The notes beneath the pieces are model-generated. The model did not search any database, had not been told where the DNA came from, and saw only the letters and a list, made by a program, of their open reading frames with translations. Positions 17,639-25,985 of a DNA stretch of 64,000 nucleotides are shown piece by piece. The DNA is taken from assembly GCF_026967985.1 (NCBI RefSeq), contig NZ_JAPVBJ010000003.1, forward strand, positions 433,101 through 497,100, written 5' to 3'. The DNA comes from Modestobacter sp. VKM Ac-2984 (GTDB taxonomy: Bacteria; Actinomycetota; Actinomycetes; Mycobacteriales; Geodermatophilaceae). Numbering within the stretch: the first letter of the stretch is position 1; the number at the start of each line of letters is the position of its first letter. The position numbers were made by a program, and so were the translations under genes.

Positions 17639-19126
17639 ATGCAGCAGACAGATCCGTCCGGAGCGCGCCGCTGGCCGCTGGCCATCGCCGTCGGTGCACT
17701 GTCAGCGACCGTCGCGTTCACGGCCAGCGGGGTCAGCACCGCGGCCGCCGGCGACGACGACCGTGGCCAGGGACCACGCGACCAGGACGAGGCACGGAAC
17801 GCCATCCTGTTCATCGGCGACGGCATGGGCGCGGCCGCGCGCAACGCCGGGGCGCTCGCAACCGTCGGCCTCGAGGGCTCGCTGGTCATGGACAGTCTGC
17901 CCTACGCCGGCCTGGTGAAGACCGACTCCGCCGACCCGGAGGGCTTCGTCACCGACTCCGCCGCCTCGGCGACCTCCTACGCCACCGGCGTGAAGACCTA
18001 CAACGGGGCGATCGGCCTGGACGCCGCCGGCAACGAGGTCGAGACCCTCATCGAGCAGGCCGAGGCGGCCGGGCTGTCCACCGGCCTGGTCACCACCGGT
18101 GAGATCACCGACGCCTCCACCGCTGCCTTCGGTGCCCATGTCGAGGACCGGGACATGCAGACGGAGATCGCCCGCCAGTACATCGAGGAGACCGGTGTCG
18201 ACGTGCTCCTCGGCGGCGGGGAGGACTTCTGGTATCCCGCTGGGAACGAGGGCGCGATCGAGGGCGGCGAGGGCCTGAGCGACCAGGGCAACCTGGTGGA
18301 GCGGGCGGAGGAGCTCGGCTACCAGTACGTGAGCGACGCCGAGGGCCTCGCCACCGCCGAGAGCGACCAGCTGCTGGGCCTCTTCGCCAACCGCACGATG
18401 TTCGTCTCCGAGCCCGAGCCGGTCGGCACCAACGACCGCATCGTCTCGCTGGAGGAGATGACCCAGAAGGCCATCGACGTCCTGTCGCAGAACGAGAAGG
18501 GCTTCCTCCTGATCGTGGAGGAGGAGGCGGTCGACGAGCAGGGTCACGCCAACAACGCCGAGAAGACGATCGAGGCCGTCGCCCTGATGGACCAGGCCGT
18601 GGCGGTCGCCGAGGAGTTCGCCGAGCAGGACGGCGACACGCTGCTGGTCACCACCGCCGATCACGAGACCGGCGGCATGGCGGTCGAGGACGTCGGCACC
18701 GAGGACGAGAGCGGCATCCCGCCGTCGACCGAGGACGGGCCCTTCGACGTCGCCGACTCCGAGTTCCAGTTCGTCGTCGACTGGACGACGAGCGGGCACA
18801 CGAACGTCGACGTCCCGCTGACCGCGATGGGACCGGGCGCCGAGCGGCTCTCGGGCTACTACGAGAACACCTTCGTGCACCAGGTCATCCAGGAGTCGCT
18901 GTTCTCGGGTGAGGTCGACGGTGGTGCGCACCCCAGCCCGGTCGTCTCCCGTGACCAGGTGATGCGCTGGCTCGACCGCGTCGACTTCCCCGTCGCAGGG
19001 TCCGACCTGGTGCAGGCGGTGCGCGACCGCGGAGCCCCGGAGGCCGTCGTCGCCGAGCTGGAGCGACGCCTGGGAGACACGACCTTCGCAGAGATCGGCG
19101 ACGTGACCCGCGCACTGGGTCGCTGA
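17639..19126 (+). CDS. Secreted alkaline phosphatase, PhoA superfamily
   Basis: 495 residues. A signal peptide spans about 1-37 (basic RR, hydrophobic core, AAAG). Metal and catalytic signatures are LFIGDGMG (Asp61), TDSAASATSYATG with nucleophile Ser107, VDEQGHANN, and TTADHETGG. The enzyme would hydrolyse phosphomonoesters outside the membrane to release phosphate. GGAGAG precedes the ATG at 17639. A palindrome lies 75 bp upstream, and two strong hairpins follow the stop. Acidic residues are frequent, giving a negatively charged secreted protein. Confidence 0.9.
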   Translation: MQQTDPSGARRWPLAIAVGALSATVAFTASGVSTAAAGDDDRGQGPRDQDEARNAILFIGDGMGAAARNAGALATVGLEGSLVMDSLPYAGLVKTDSADPEGFVTDSAASATSYATGVKTYNGAIGLDAAGNEVETLIEQAEAAGLSTGLVTTGEITDASTAAFGAHVEDRDMQTEIARQYIEETGVDVLLGGGEDFWYPAGNEGAIEGGEGLSDQGNLVERAEELGYQYVSDAEGLATAESDQLLGLFANRTMFVSEPEPVGTNDRIVSLEEMTQKAIDVLSQNEKGFLLIVEEEAVDEQGHANNAEKTIEAVALMDQAVAVAEEFAEQDGDTLLVTTADHETGGMAVEDVGTEDESGIPPSTEDGPFDVADSEFQFVVDWTTSGHTNVDVPLTAMGPGAERLSGYYENTFVHQVIQESLFSGEVDGGAHPSPVVSRDQVMRWLDRVDFPVAGSDLVQAVRDRGAPEAVVAELERRLGDTTFAEIGDVTRALGR

Positions 19127-19131
19127 CCCGG

Positions 19132-19163
19132 ACCGGCTCCGGTGCCCACACGCCGGAGCCGGT
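19132..19163 (+). terminator. First hairpin after the phosphatase gene
   Basis: ACCGGCTCCGG and CCGGAGCCGGT form an 11-bp stem with a 10-nt loop, 6 nt after the stop codon. Confidence 0.65.
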
Positions 19164-19180
19164 GGACAGGATCGATCCCC

Positions 19181-19214
19181 GCGCGGGCGACGGTGCAGCT
19201 GCCGTCGCCCGCGC
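19181..19214 (+). terminator. Second hairpin after the phosphatase gene
   Basis: GCGCGGGCGACGG and CCGTCGCCCGCGC form a perfect 13-bp stem with an 8-nt loop. It separates phosphatase transcription from the riboswitch-controlled gene. Confidence 0.65.
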
Positions 19215-19375
19215 GGCCGCATCCGGGCCGCCCCTCGGCCGCCTGGGACCCCAGTTCCGGCCCCGGGTCGGCGTGCCGCCGGCGGCGCGCCGACGGCGTG
19301 AGATGCGTCACGAGGACAGCCCGGTCTCTTTTCCATAACGTGCCCGTCGCGCCGACTCAGTGGGCGTGGCGCCGG

Positions 19376-19533
19376 CCCGCCCAACCCTGCCTGCCGACCG
19401 TCATCCGCAACTCGTCAAGGCAGGGGTGGGGGAACCACCGCACACGACGCGCCGACGACCAGTCGGCTCGTCTCGGGGTGAAGCCGGCATCGCCGGCCGG
19501 GCACCGATCGCCCGAACCCGACAGCTAACCCCT
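19376..19533 (+). promoter_or_regulatory. Cyclic di-AMP riboswitch, ydaO-yuaA class
   Basis: The conserved blocks of this class appear in order: the 5' CGCCCAACCCTGCC at about 19378-19391, GGGGGAACCACCG near 19428-19440, CTCGGGGTGAAGCCGGC at about 19472-19488, and the highly conserved 3' end CCCGAACCCGACAGCTAACC (19511-19530). In actinobacteria this RNA often precedes secreted cell-wall hydrolases and is reported to turn genes off when c-di-AMP is abundant. The gene downstream is a secreted protein of that type. Exact 5' boundary is approximate. Confidence 0.85.
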
Positions 19534-19538
19534 CAGGC

Positions 19539-19555
19539 GGTGATCGGAGATCACC
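19539..19555 (+). promoter_or_regulatory. Hairpin enclosing the ribosome binding site
   Basis: GGTGATC and GATCACC are perfect 7-nt complements around a GGA loop, ending one base before the ATG at 19556. The only Shine-Dalgarno-like sequence, CGGAG, is inside the hairpin. It could be part of the riboswitch expression platform. Confidence 0.6.
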
Positions 19556-20512
<957 letters not shown>

Positions 20513-20544
20513 CCCGCCCGGGTCCAGCCACGAGGGTCCAGACC

Positions 20545-20577
20545 GTGCCCCCTGTCCGCGCCGCGGGCAGGGGGCAC
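20545..20577 (+). terminator. Terminator hairpin in the 352-bp gap before the P450 gene
   Basis: Arms 20545-20559 and 20563-20577 (GTGCCCCCTG pairs with CAGGGGGCAC) form a 15-bp stem with one G-U pair and a 3-nt loop, 33 nt after the stop of the secreted protein gene. The rest of the gap to 20864 shows no gene; it must hold the P450 promoter, which I could not pin down. Confidence 0.65.
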
Positions 20578-20864
20578 GTCCCGTCTCCCCCGGCACGTCC
20601 CGTCGGCGGCGCCGGAGGCCCGCCGACCACCTCCGGTCCCAGACGTGGGAGGGTCGGTGGCAACCAGCTGTTGCGGGACGGCGCGCCCCGGCGCGGGCAC
20701 CGTCGAGGTCGACCGCCTGCGGCCCGTGAGCCGAACGAGGTCCCCGGACCCGGTGCGCGGGAGGTGCAGCGCAGTCAGCACTCGGCGCCGGCCCAGGGCA
20801 TCGCCGGCCGGTGGGCCCGATGAGGCCCGTCGCCGCGCCGGTGCCCCGACGACGACGAGGGATC

Positions 20865-22256
20865 ATGTCCACGACCGACTTCTCACCACCCAGGCCCGGG
20901 CGTCGCCGCCTGCGTCGGCCCGTTGCGCTCACCGACCGCCCGGCGACCCGCGGGTCGCGCCGGCGGCCGCGCCGCCAGCGCAGCGCCCGAGCCCTGGCCC
21001 AGGCCTGGCTGGGACGCCTCGTGGAGCGGCGGGTCCGCCGGAAGGGCATCGACCTCACCGAGCTGACGTTCTTCCCGGAGAGCGCCCGGCTGCCCCTGCT
21101 GCGGAACGGCGTGGACCCCGTCCCGGAGCTCGCCGAGCAGCGCGCCCGGTGTCCGGTGGCGCGGCTCGACCTGCCCATGGGGCTCGCCGTGCACCTCGTG
21201 ACCGGCTACGAGCAGGCCCGCGCCGTCCTCACCGACCGGGACTCCTACAGCAACGACATCCGGCATCTGTTCCGCGACGCCGGACCGGGCTCGACGGCCG
21301 ACGTCGGCGGCCTCGGCTTCACCGACCCGCCGGTGCACACCCGGCTGCGCAAGCTCGTGGCCCCGGAGTTCACCCGGCGCCGGCTGGACCGACTGGAGCC
21401 CACGGTCCAGGCGATCGTCGACCGCCGGCTGGACGAGCTCGCGGCCGCCGGATCACCGGCGGACCTGGCCGAGCACGTCTCCTGGCGGGTCCCCATGGAC
21501 GTGATCTGCGGGCTGCTCGGGCTGGACGACGCCGACCACGAGGCCTTCGTCCGGCTGGGCACCCAACGGTTCGACGCGACCGGCGGCGCCGCAGCGGCCC
21601 TCGGCGCGGTCTCCGAACAGAAGCGGATCCTCCTGGACGTGGTGGCCCGGCAGCGGCTCGCACCGGGAGACGGCCTGATCGGGCGCATCCTGCAGGCCGA
21701 GGGCGACGGCATCTCCGACGACGACCTCGCGGGCCTGGTCGACGGGATCGTCACCGGCGGGTACGAGACCACCGCCAGCTCCATCTCCCTGGGCACCATG
21801 GTGCTGCTGCGGGACCCCGCGCACGCCGCGCTCGTCCGGGACGGGTCACCGGCCGACGTCGACGGCCTGGTGGAGGAGCTGCTGCGCCACCTGTCGGTGG
21901 TCCAGGTGGCCTTCCCGCGGTTCGCCAAGCAGGACCTGGAGCTGTCCGGCTGCCCGGTCCGGCAGGGCGACCTCGTCGCCGTCTCGCTCAGCGGGGCCGA
22001 CCGCGACCCCGCCTGGGCGGGCTCCGAGCCCGACCGGTTCCAGCCGGGGCGGTCGACCGACGGGGGGCACCTGGCGTTCGGCCACGGGATGCACCGCTGC
22101 GTCGGTGCCGAGCTCGCCCGGATGGAGCTGCGGATCGTGCTCCCCGCCCTGTTCCGCCGGTTCCCCGACCTCGCCGTCGCCGTCCCGGAGGAGCAGCTCC
22201 CCTGGCGCGGGCTGTCCTTCGTGTACGGCGTCGAGCAGCTGCCGGTCACCTTCTGA
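20865..22256 (+). CDS. Cytochrome P450
   Basis: 463 residues. The heme-binding loop is FGHGMHRCVG with proximal Cys412. ExxR is Glu338-Arg341. The I-helix reads GGYETT (298-303) rather than the common AGxDTT, so the acid before the conserved Thr is Glu. The FTDPPVHTRLRKLVAPEFT segment is typical of bacterial class I enzymes. A 45-residue Arg/Pro-rich N-terminus is longer than usual for soluble bacterial P450s. GAGGG precedes the ATG. No ferredoxin or reductase gene is adjacent. Substrate unknown. Confidence 0.9.
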   Translation: MSTTDFSPPRPGRRRLRRPVALTDRPATRGSRRRPRRQRSARALAQAWLGRLVERRVRRKGIDLTELTFFPESARLPLLRNGVDPVPELAEQRARCPVARLDLPMGLAVHLVTGYEQARAVLTDRDSYSNDIRHLFRDAGPGSTADVGGLGFTDPPVHTRLRKLVAPEFTRRRLDRLEPTVQAIVDRRLDELAAAGSPADLAEHVSWRVPMDVICGLLGLDDADHEAFVRLGTQRFDATGGAAAALGAVSEQKRILLDVVARQRLAPGDGLIGRILQAEGDGISDDDLAGLVDGIVTGGYETTASSISLGTMVLLRDPAHAALVRDGSPADVDGLVEELLRHLSVVQVAFPRFAKQDLELSGCPVRQGDLVAVSLSGADRDPAWAGSEPDRFQPGRSTDGGHLAFGHGMHRCVGAELARMELRIVLPALFRRFPDLAVAVPEEQLPWRGLSFVYGVEQLPVTF

Positions 22257-22333
22257 CCGCCTCCCGGACGCCGGCGCTGGGGAGTCTGGGACCTGCCCGC
22301 GTCGGAGCCGGTCGACCGGGGTAGCGAGGCCCC

Positions 22334-23998
22334 ATGTTCGATCCTGCGGTCAGTGACCAGTGGTGGAGGAACGCCGTCGTCTACTGCGTGGACGTCGAGC
22401 GGTTCATGGACTCCGACGGCGACGGGGTCGGGGACTTCCGCGGCCTGACCCGGCGATTGCCCTACCTCAGCGGCCTGGGGGTGACCTGCCTCTGGCTGCT
22501 GCCGTTCTACCCCTCCCCCGGGCGGGACGACGGGTACGACGTGGCCGACTACTACTCCGTCGACCCCCGGCTGGGCAGCCTCGGGGAGTTCGTGGAGTTC
22601 GTCCGGACCGCCCGCGACCTCGGCATCCGGGTGGTCACCGACCTGGTGGTCAACCACACCTCCAGCGACCACCCGTGGTTCCGCGACGCACGCCGCAGCC
22701 GCGACTCCCGGTACCGCGACTGGTACGTCTGGTCCGACGAGGAGCCCGCAGAGCAGGGGAAGGTCATCTTCCCCGACCAGGAGGACAGCAACTGGGCCTG
22801 GGACGGGGAGGCCGGCCAGTACTACCTGCACCGCTTCTACTCCGCCGAGCCCGACCTCAACATCGCCAACCCCGACGTCCGGGACGAGATCAACCGGATC
22901 ATGGGGTTCTGGCTGGAGCTCGGCGTCTCCGGCTTCCGGATCGATGCGGCGCCCTACCTCATCGGCGGCACCGGTATCGAGAACGCGATGCCCCAGGACC
23001 CGCACGTCATCCTGCAGGGCATGCGCGGCTTCCTCTCCCGGCGCCGCGGCGACGCCGTCCTCCTGGGCGAGGTGAACCTGGACCCCGGCGAGCGCGAGAC
23101 GTTCTTCGGCGCGGACGGCGACGAGCTGACGTGCCTGTTCGACTTCATCATGTCCGGCGCGGTCTTCGCGGCGCTGGCCCGTGGCGAGGCCGGCCCGTTG
23201 GCCGAGCAGCTCCGCCGGACCCCCACCCCGCCGCGGACGTCGCAGTGGCTGAACTTCCTGCGCAACCACGACGAGCTGAACCTCTCCCGCGTCCCCGAGG
23301 ACCAGAAGGTCGACGTCATGGCGAGCTTCGCGCCGGAGGAGGAGATGCGGATCTACGGCCGGGGCATCCGCCGCCGGCTGCCGCCGATGGTCGGCGGCGA
23401 CCGTCGGCAGGTCGAGCTGTCGATCAGCCTGCTGCTGACGCTGCCCGGCACGCCGGTGCTGCTCTACGGCGAGGAGATCGGGATGGGCGACGACCTGTCC
23501 GCGCCGGGCCGCCTCAGCGTCCGGACGATCATGCAGTGGAACGACGGCCCCAACGGCGGCTTCTCCACCTCCGCCGACGACCTCACTGCACCGCTGGTGG
23601 ACGGCGGGCCCTTCGGCTACCGCGAGGTGAACGTCGCCGAGCAGCGCCGGCATGAGGACTCCCTGCTCAACCGCGTGGAACGGGCGATCCGGGTGCGCAA
23701 GGAGTCACCCGAGTTCGGCTGGGGCTCCCCTGCCGTCCTGGAGACCGGCGACCACCGGGTGCTCGCCCACCGGTGCCAATGGCTCGAGGGCGCGGCGCTG
23801 GCGGTGCACAACCTGTCCGGCGACGAGGTCGAGGTCCGGCTGGACCCGCAGGAGCTCCAGCAGTTCGACCAGTTCGCCGACGTCTTCGGCAACGACCGCT
23901 TCGACCCGCTCGACCCGGCGGAGCCGGTGTTCCGGCTCTCCCCCTACGGCTACCGGTGGCTGCGCGGCCGGGTGGCCGGCAGCGAGGTGGCGCTGTGA
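22334..23998 (+). CDS. GH13 alpha-glucan enzyme, trehalose-synthase (TreS)-like
   Basis: 554 residues, TIM barrel plus C-terminal beta domain. Catalytic residues by motif are Asp204 (GFRIDAAPYL), Glu246 (LLGEVNL) and transition-state Asp313 (FLRNHDEL). Several stretches follow TreS closely: WLLPFYPSPGRDDGYDV, SNWAWD, RIYGRGIRRRLPPM and MQWNDGPNGGFS. TreS interconverts maltose and trehalose; hydrolysis of a related glucoside is the alternative. It overlaps the next GH13 gene by 4 nt in a GTGA arrangement, so both are made together. Confidence 0.82.
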   Translation: MFDPAVSDQWWRNAVVYCVDVERFMDSDGDGVGDFRGLTRRLPYLSGLGVTCLWLLPFYPSPGRDDGYDVADYYSVDPRLGSLGEFVEFVRTARDLGIRVVTDLVVNHTSSDHPWFRDARRSRDSRYRDWYVWSDEEPAEQGKVIFPDQEDSNWAWDGEAGQYYLHRFYSAEPDLNIANPDVRDEINRIMGFWLELGVSGFRIDAAPYLIGGTGIENAMPQDPHVILQGMRGFLSRRRGDAVLLGEVNLDPGERETFFGADGDELTCLFDFIMSGAVFAALARGEAGPLAEQLRRTPTPPRTSQWLNFLRNHDELNLSRVPEDQKVDVMASFAPEEEMRIYGRGIRRRLPPMVGGDRRQVELSISLLLTLPGTPVLLYGEEIGMGDDLSAPGRLSVRTIMQWNDGPNGGFSTSADDLTAPLVDGGPFGYREVNVAEQRRHEDSLLNRVERAIRVRKESPEFGWGSPAVLETGDHRVLAHRCQWLEGAALAVHNLSGDEVEVRLDPQELQQFDQFADVFGNDRFDPLDPAEPVFRLSPYGYRWLRGRVAGSEVAL

Positions 23999-25572
23999 CC
24001 GGCCCTCACCCCGGCGAGCCGGGAGCAGCCAACCCGGGGACGCCGCCGTGGTGGCGCACCGACGTCGTCTACCAGCTCTACCCGCGGTCCTTCGCCGACG
24101 CCTCCGGCGACGGCGTCGGGGACCTGGAGGGGATCCGGGCACACCTGGACCACCTCAGCTGGCTCGGCGTCGACGCGCTGTGGCTGTCCCCGATCTACCC
24201 CTCCCCCATGGCCGACGCCGGTTACGACGTGAGCGATCACCGCGACGTCGACCCGGTGTTCGGCGACCTGGAGACCTTCGACCGGCTGCTCGCCGAGGTC
24301 CACGCCCGGGGGATGCGGCTGATGCTGGACTGGGTGCCGAACCACACCAGCGACCAGCACCCGTGGTTCCTGGACTCCCGCAGCTCCCGGGACTCCCCGC
24401 GCCGGAGCTGGTACCTGTGGCGCAACGGCACGCCGGACGCGCCGCCGAACAACTGGCTGGCCCAGTTCACCGGCGGCCCGGCCTGGACCTGGGACGAGCG
24501 CACCGGCCAGTGGTACCTGCACCTGTTCCTGCCCGAGCAGCCGGACCTGGACTGGAGCGAGCCGGCGGTGCGGGAGGCGATGCACGAGGTGCTGCGGTTC
24601 TGGTTGCGCCGCGGGGTGGACGGCTTCCGCGCTGACGTCGTCCACCTCATCGGCAAGGACCCCGCCCTGCCCGACCACCCGCCGGAGCTGGTCGGCACGA
24701 ACATCGTGCACAGCCACGACCTGCCGGTGACCCACGAGCTGCTCCGCGGGATCCGCGCGGTGCTCGACGAGTTCCCCGGGGACCGCGCGATGGTCGGCGA
24801 GGTCAACCTGCGGTCGCCGGCCCTGGTCGCCCCCTACCACGGGGTCGGCGACGAGCTGCACCTCGCGTTCAACTTCCTGCCCATGCTCGGGCCCTGGGAC
24901 GCGGACTTCTGGCGGTCCACCATCTCCGACACCCTCGCCGCGCTGAGCGCCGTCGAGGCCTGGCCGACCTGGGTGCTGTCCAACCACGACAACCCCCGGC
25001 ACCGCACCCGGTACGGCGGGTCGGAGGAGCGGGCGCGCGCCGCCGCGGTGCTGCTCCTCACCCTCCCGGGGACCCCGTTCCTGTACGCGGGCGAGGAGCT
25101 GGGCCTGGAGGACGCCGTCGTCAGCCCGGAACAGCGGGTGGACCCGGGCGGCCGGGACGGGTGCCGGGCACCGGTGCCGTGGACGCCGGACGCCGGCCAC
25201 GGCTGGCCGACGCAGCCGTGGCTGCCCTTCCCCCCGGACGCCGCGGCCCGCAACGCAGCGACCCAGCGCGCGGACCCGACGTCGGTGCTCCACCTCTACC
25301 GGCGGCTGCTGTCGGCCCGCCGCGGCTCACCGGCGCTGCACCGGGGTTCGTGGACGGCGGTGCCCGCCCCGGACGGCGTCCTGGCCTACGAGCGGCGCGC
25401 GGACGGCGATCGCCGGGTCGTCGCGGTCAACTTCCGGGACGCACCCGCCGACCTGCCGCTGGCCGAGCCGGCGACGGTGCAGGTCGCCTCGACGGGCCGG
25501 GACGAGGGCGCAGCGTGGTCGGGGACCCTGCTGCCGTCGGAGGCGGTCGTCCTCGTCCCGACGCCGACCTGA
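23995..25572 (+). CDS. GH13 alpha-glucosidase
   Basis: 525 residues. Catalytic residues by motif are Asp214 (GFRADVVHLI), Glu269 (MVGEVNL) and Asp332 (VLSNHDNPRH). The N-terminal WWRTDVVYQLYPRSFADASG and WVPNHTSDQHPWF segments match bacterial alpha-glucosidases and oligo-1,6-glucosidases, which release glucose from maltose- or isomaltose-type oligosaccharides in the cytoplasm. No signal peptide. The GTG at 23995 overlaps the preceding stop codon. Linkage specificity cannot be decided. Confidence 0.88.
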   Translation: MTGPHPGEPGAANPGTPPWWRTDVVYQLYPRSFADASGDGVGDLEGIRAHLDHLSWLGVDALWLSPIYPSPMADAGYDVSDHRDVDPVFGDLETFDRLLAEVHARGMRLMLDWVPNHTSDQHPWFLDSRSSRDSPRRSWYLWRNGTPDAPPNNWLAQFTGGPAWTWDERTGQWYLHLFLPEQPDLDWSEPAVREAMHEVLRFWLRRGVDGFRADVVHLIGKDPALPDHPPELVGTNIVHSHDLPVTHELLRGIRAVLDEFPGDRAMVGEVNLRSPALVAPYHGVGDELHLAFNFLPMLGPWDADFWRSTISDTLAALSAVEAWPTWVLSNHDNPRHRTRYGGSEERARAAAVLLLTLPGTPFLYAGEELGLEDAVVSPEQRVDPGGRDGCRAPVPWTPDAGHGWPTQPWLPFPPDAAARNAATQRADPTSVLHLYRRLLSARRGSPALHRGSWTAVPAPDGVLAYERRADGDRRVVAVNFRDAPADLPLAEPATVQVASTGRDEGAAWSGTLLPSEAVVLVPTPT

Positions 25573-25603
25573 CCGCTCCCCCGACGTCGAGGCGGCGGCA
25601 GCG

Positions 25604-25804
25604 TCAGCGCCGCTGCTGCCGGCGGGCGACGACGACCAGACCGCCGAGCACCACCGCGATGGGCAGCCAGGGCGGCAGCCCGAACGGGCCCAGCAGCAGT
25701 GACGCCACGAACAGCAGCAGCTGGAAGGCCACGAAGAAGCCGACCAGCACGACAGCGAAGAAGACCACAGGCCGCTCGACCTGCAGACGGCGCAAGTACT
25801 CCAT
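25604..25804 (-). CDS. Small two-helix membrane protein
   Basis: 66 residues: a basic start (MEYLRRLQVERP), a hydrophobic helix of about 25 residues, a short GPFGLPPW turn, a second helix and a basic RRQQRR tail. The ATG follows GAGGGG. I do not recognise a family. It sits tail-to-tail with the GH13 pair and downstream of the GH3 gene, separated from it by a terminator, so it is probably transcribed alone. Confidence 0.6.
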   Translation of the reverse strand: MEYLRRLQVERPVVFFAVVLVGFFVAFQLLLFVASLLLGPFGLPPWLPIAVVLGGLVVVARRQQRR

Positions 25805-25933
25805 CCCACATCCCCTCGTCGGTGTACGTCCCGCAGGGGACACCAGGCACATCGGCAGGCACGGCCCGAAGTCCAGCCGACCCCGCCCCGCCCCAGCTTC
25901 CCGCGCGGGGTCCGCGGTCGTCCACCTCGGTCA

Positions 25934-25978
25934 GGCAGTCAGCGGCGAGGACGCGCGTGGTCCCCGCCGCTGACTGCC
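25934..25978 (-). terminator. Long terminator hairpin after the GH3 gene
   Basis: GGCAGTCAGCGGCG and CGCCGCTGACTGCC form a perfect 14-bp outer stem that continues inward through GGAC/GTCC after one mismatch. It begins 7 nt beyond the GH3 stop codon. Confidence 0.75.
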
Positions 25979-25985
25979 TCCCGGC

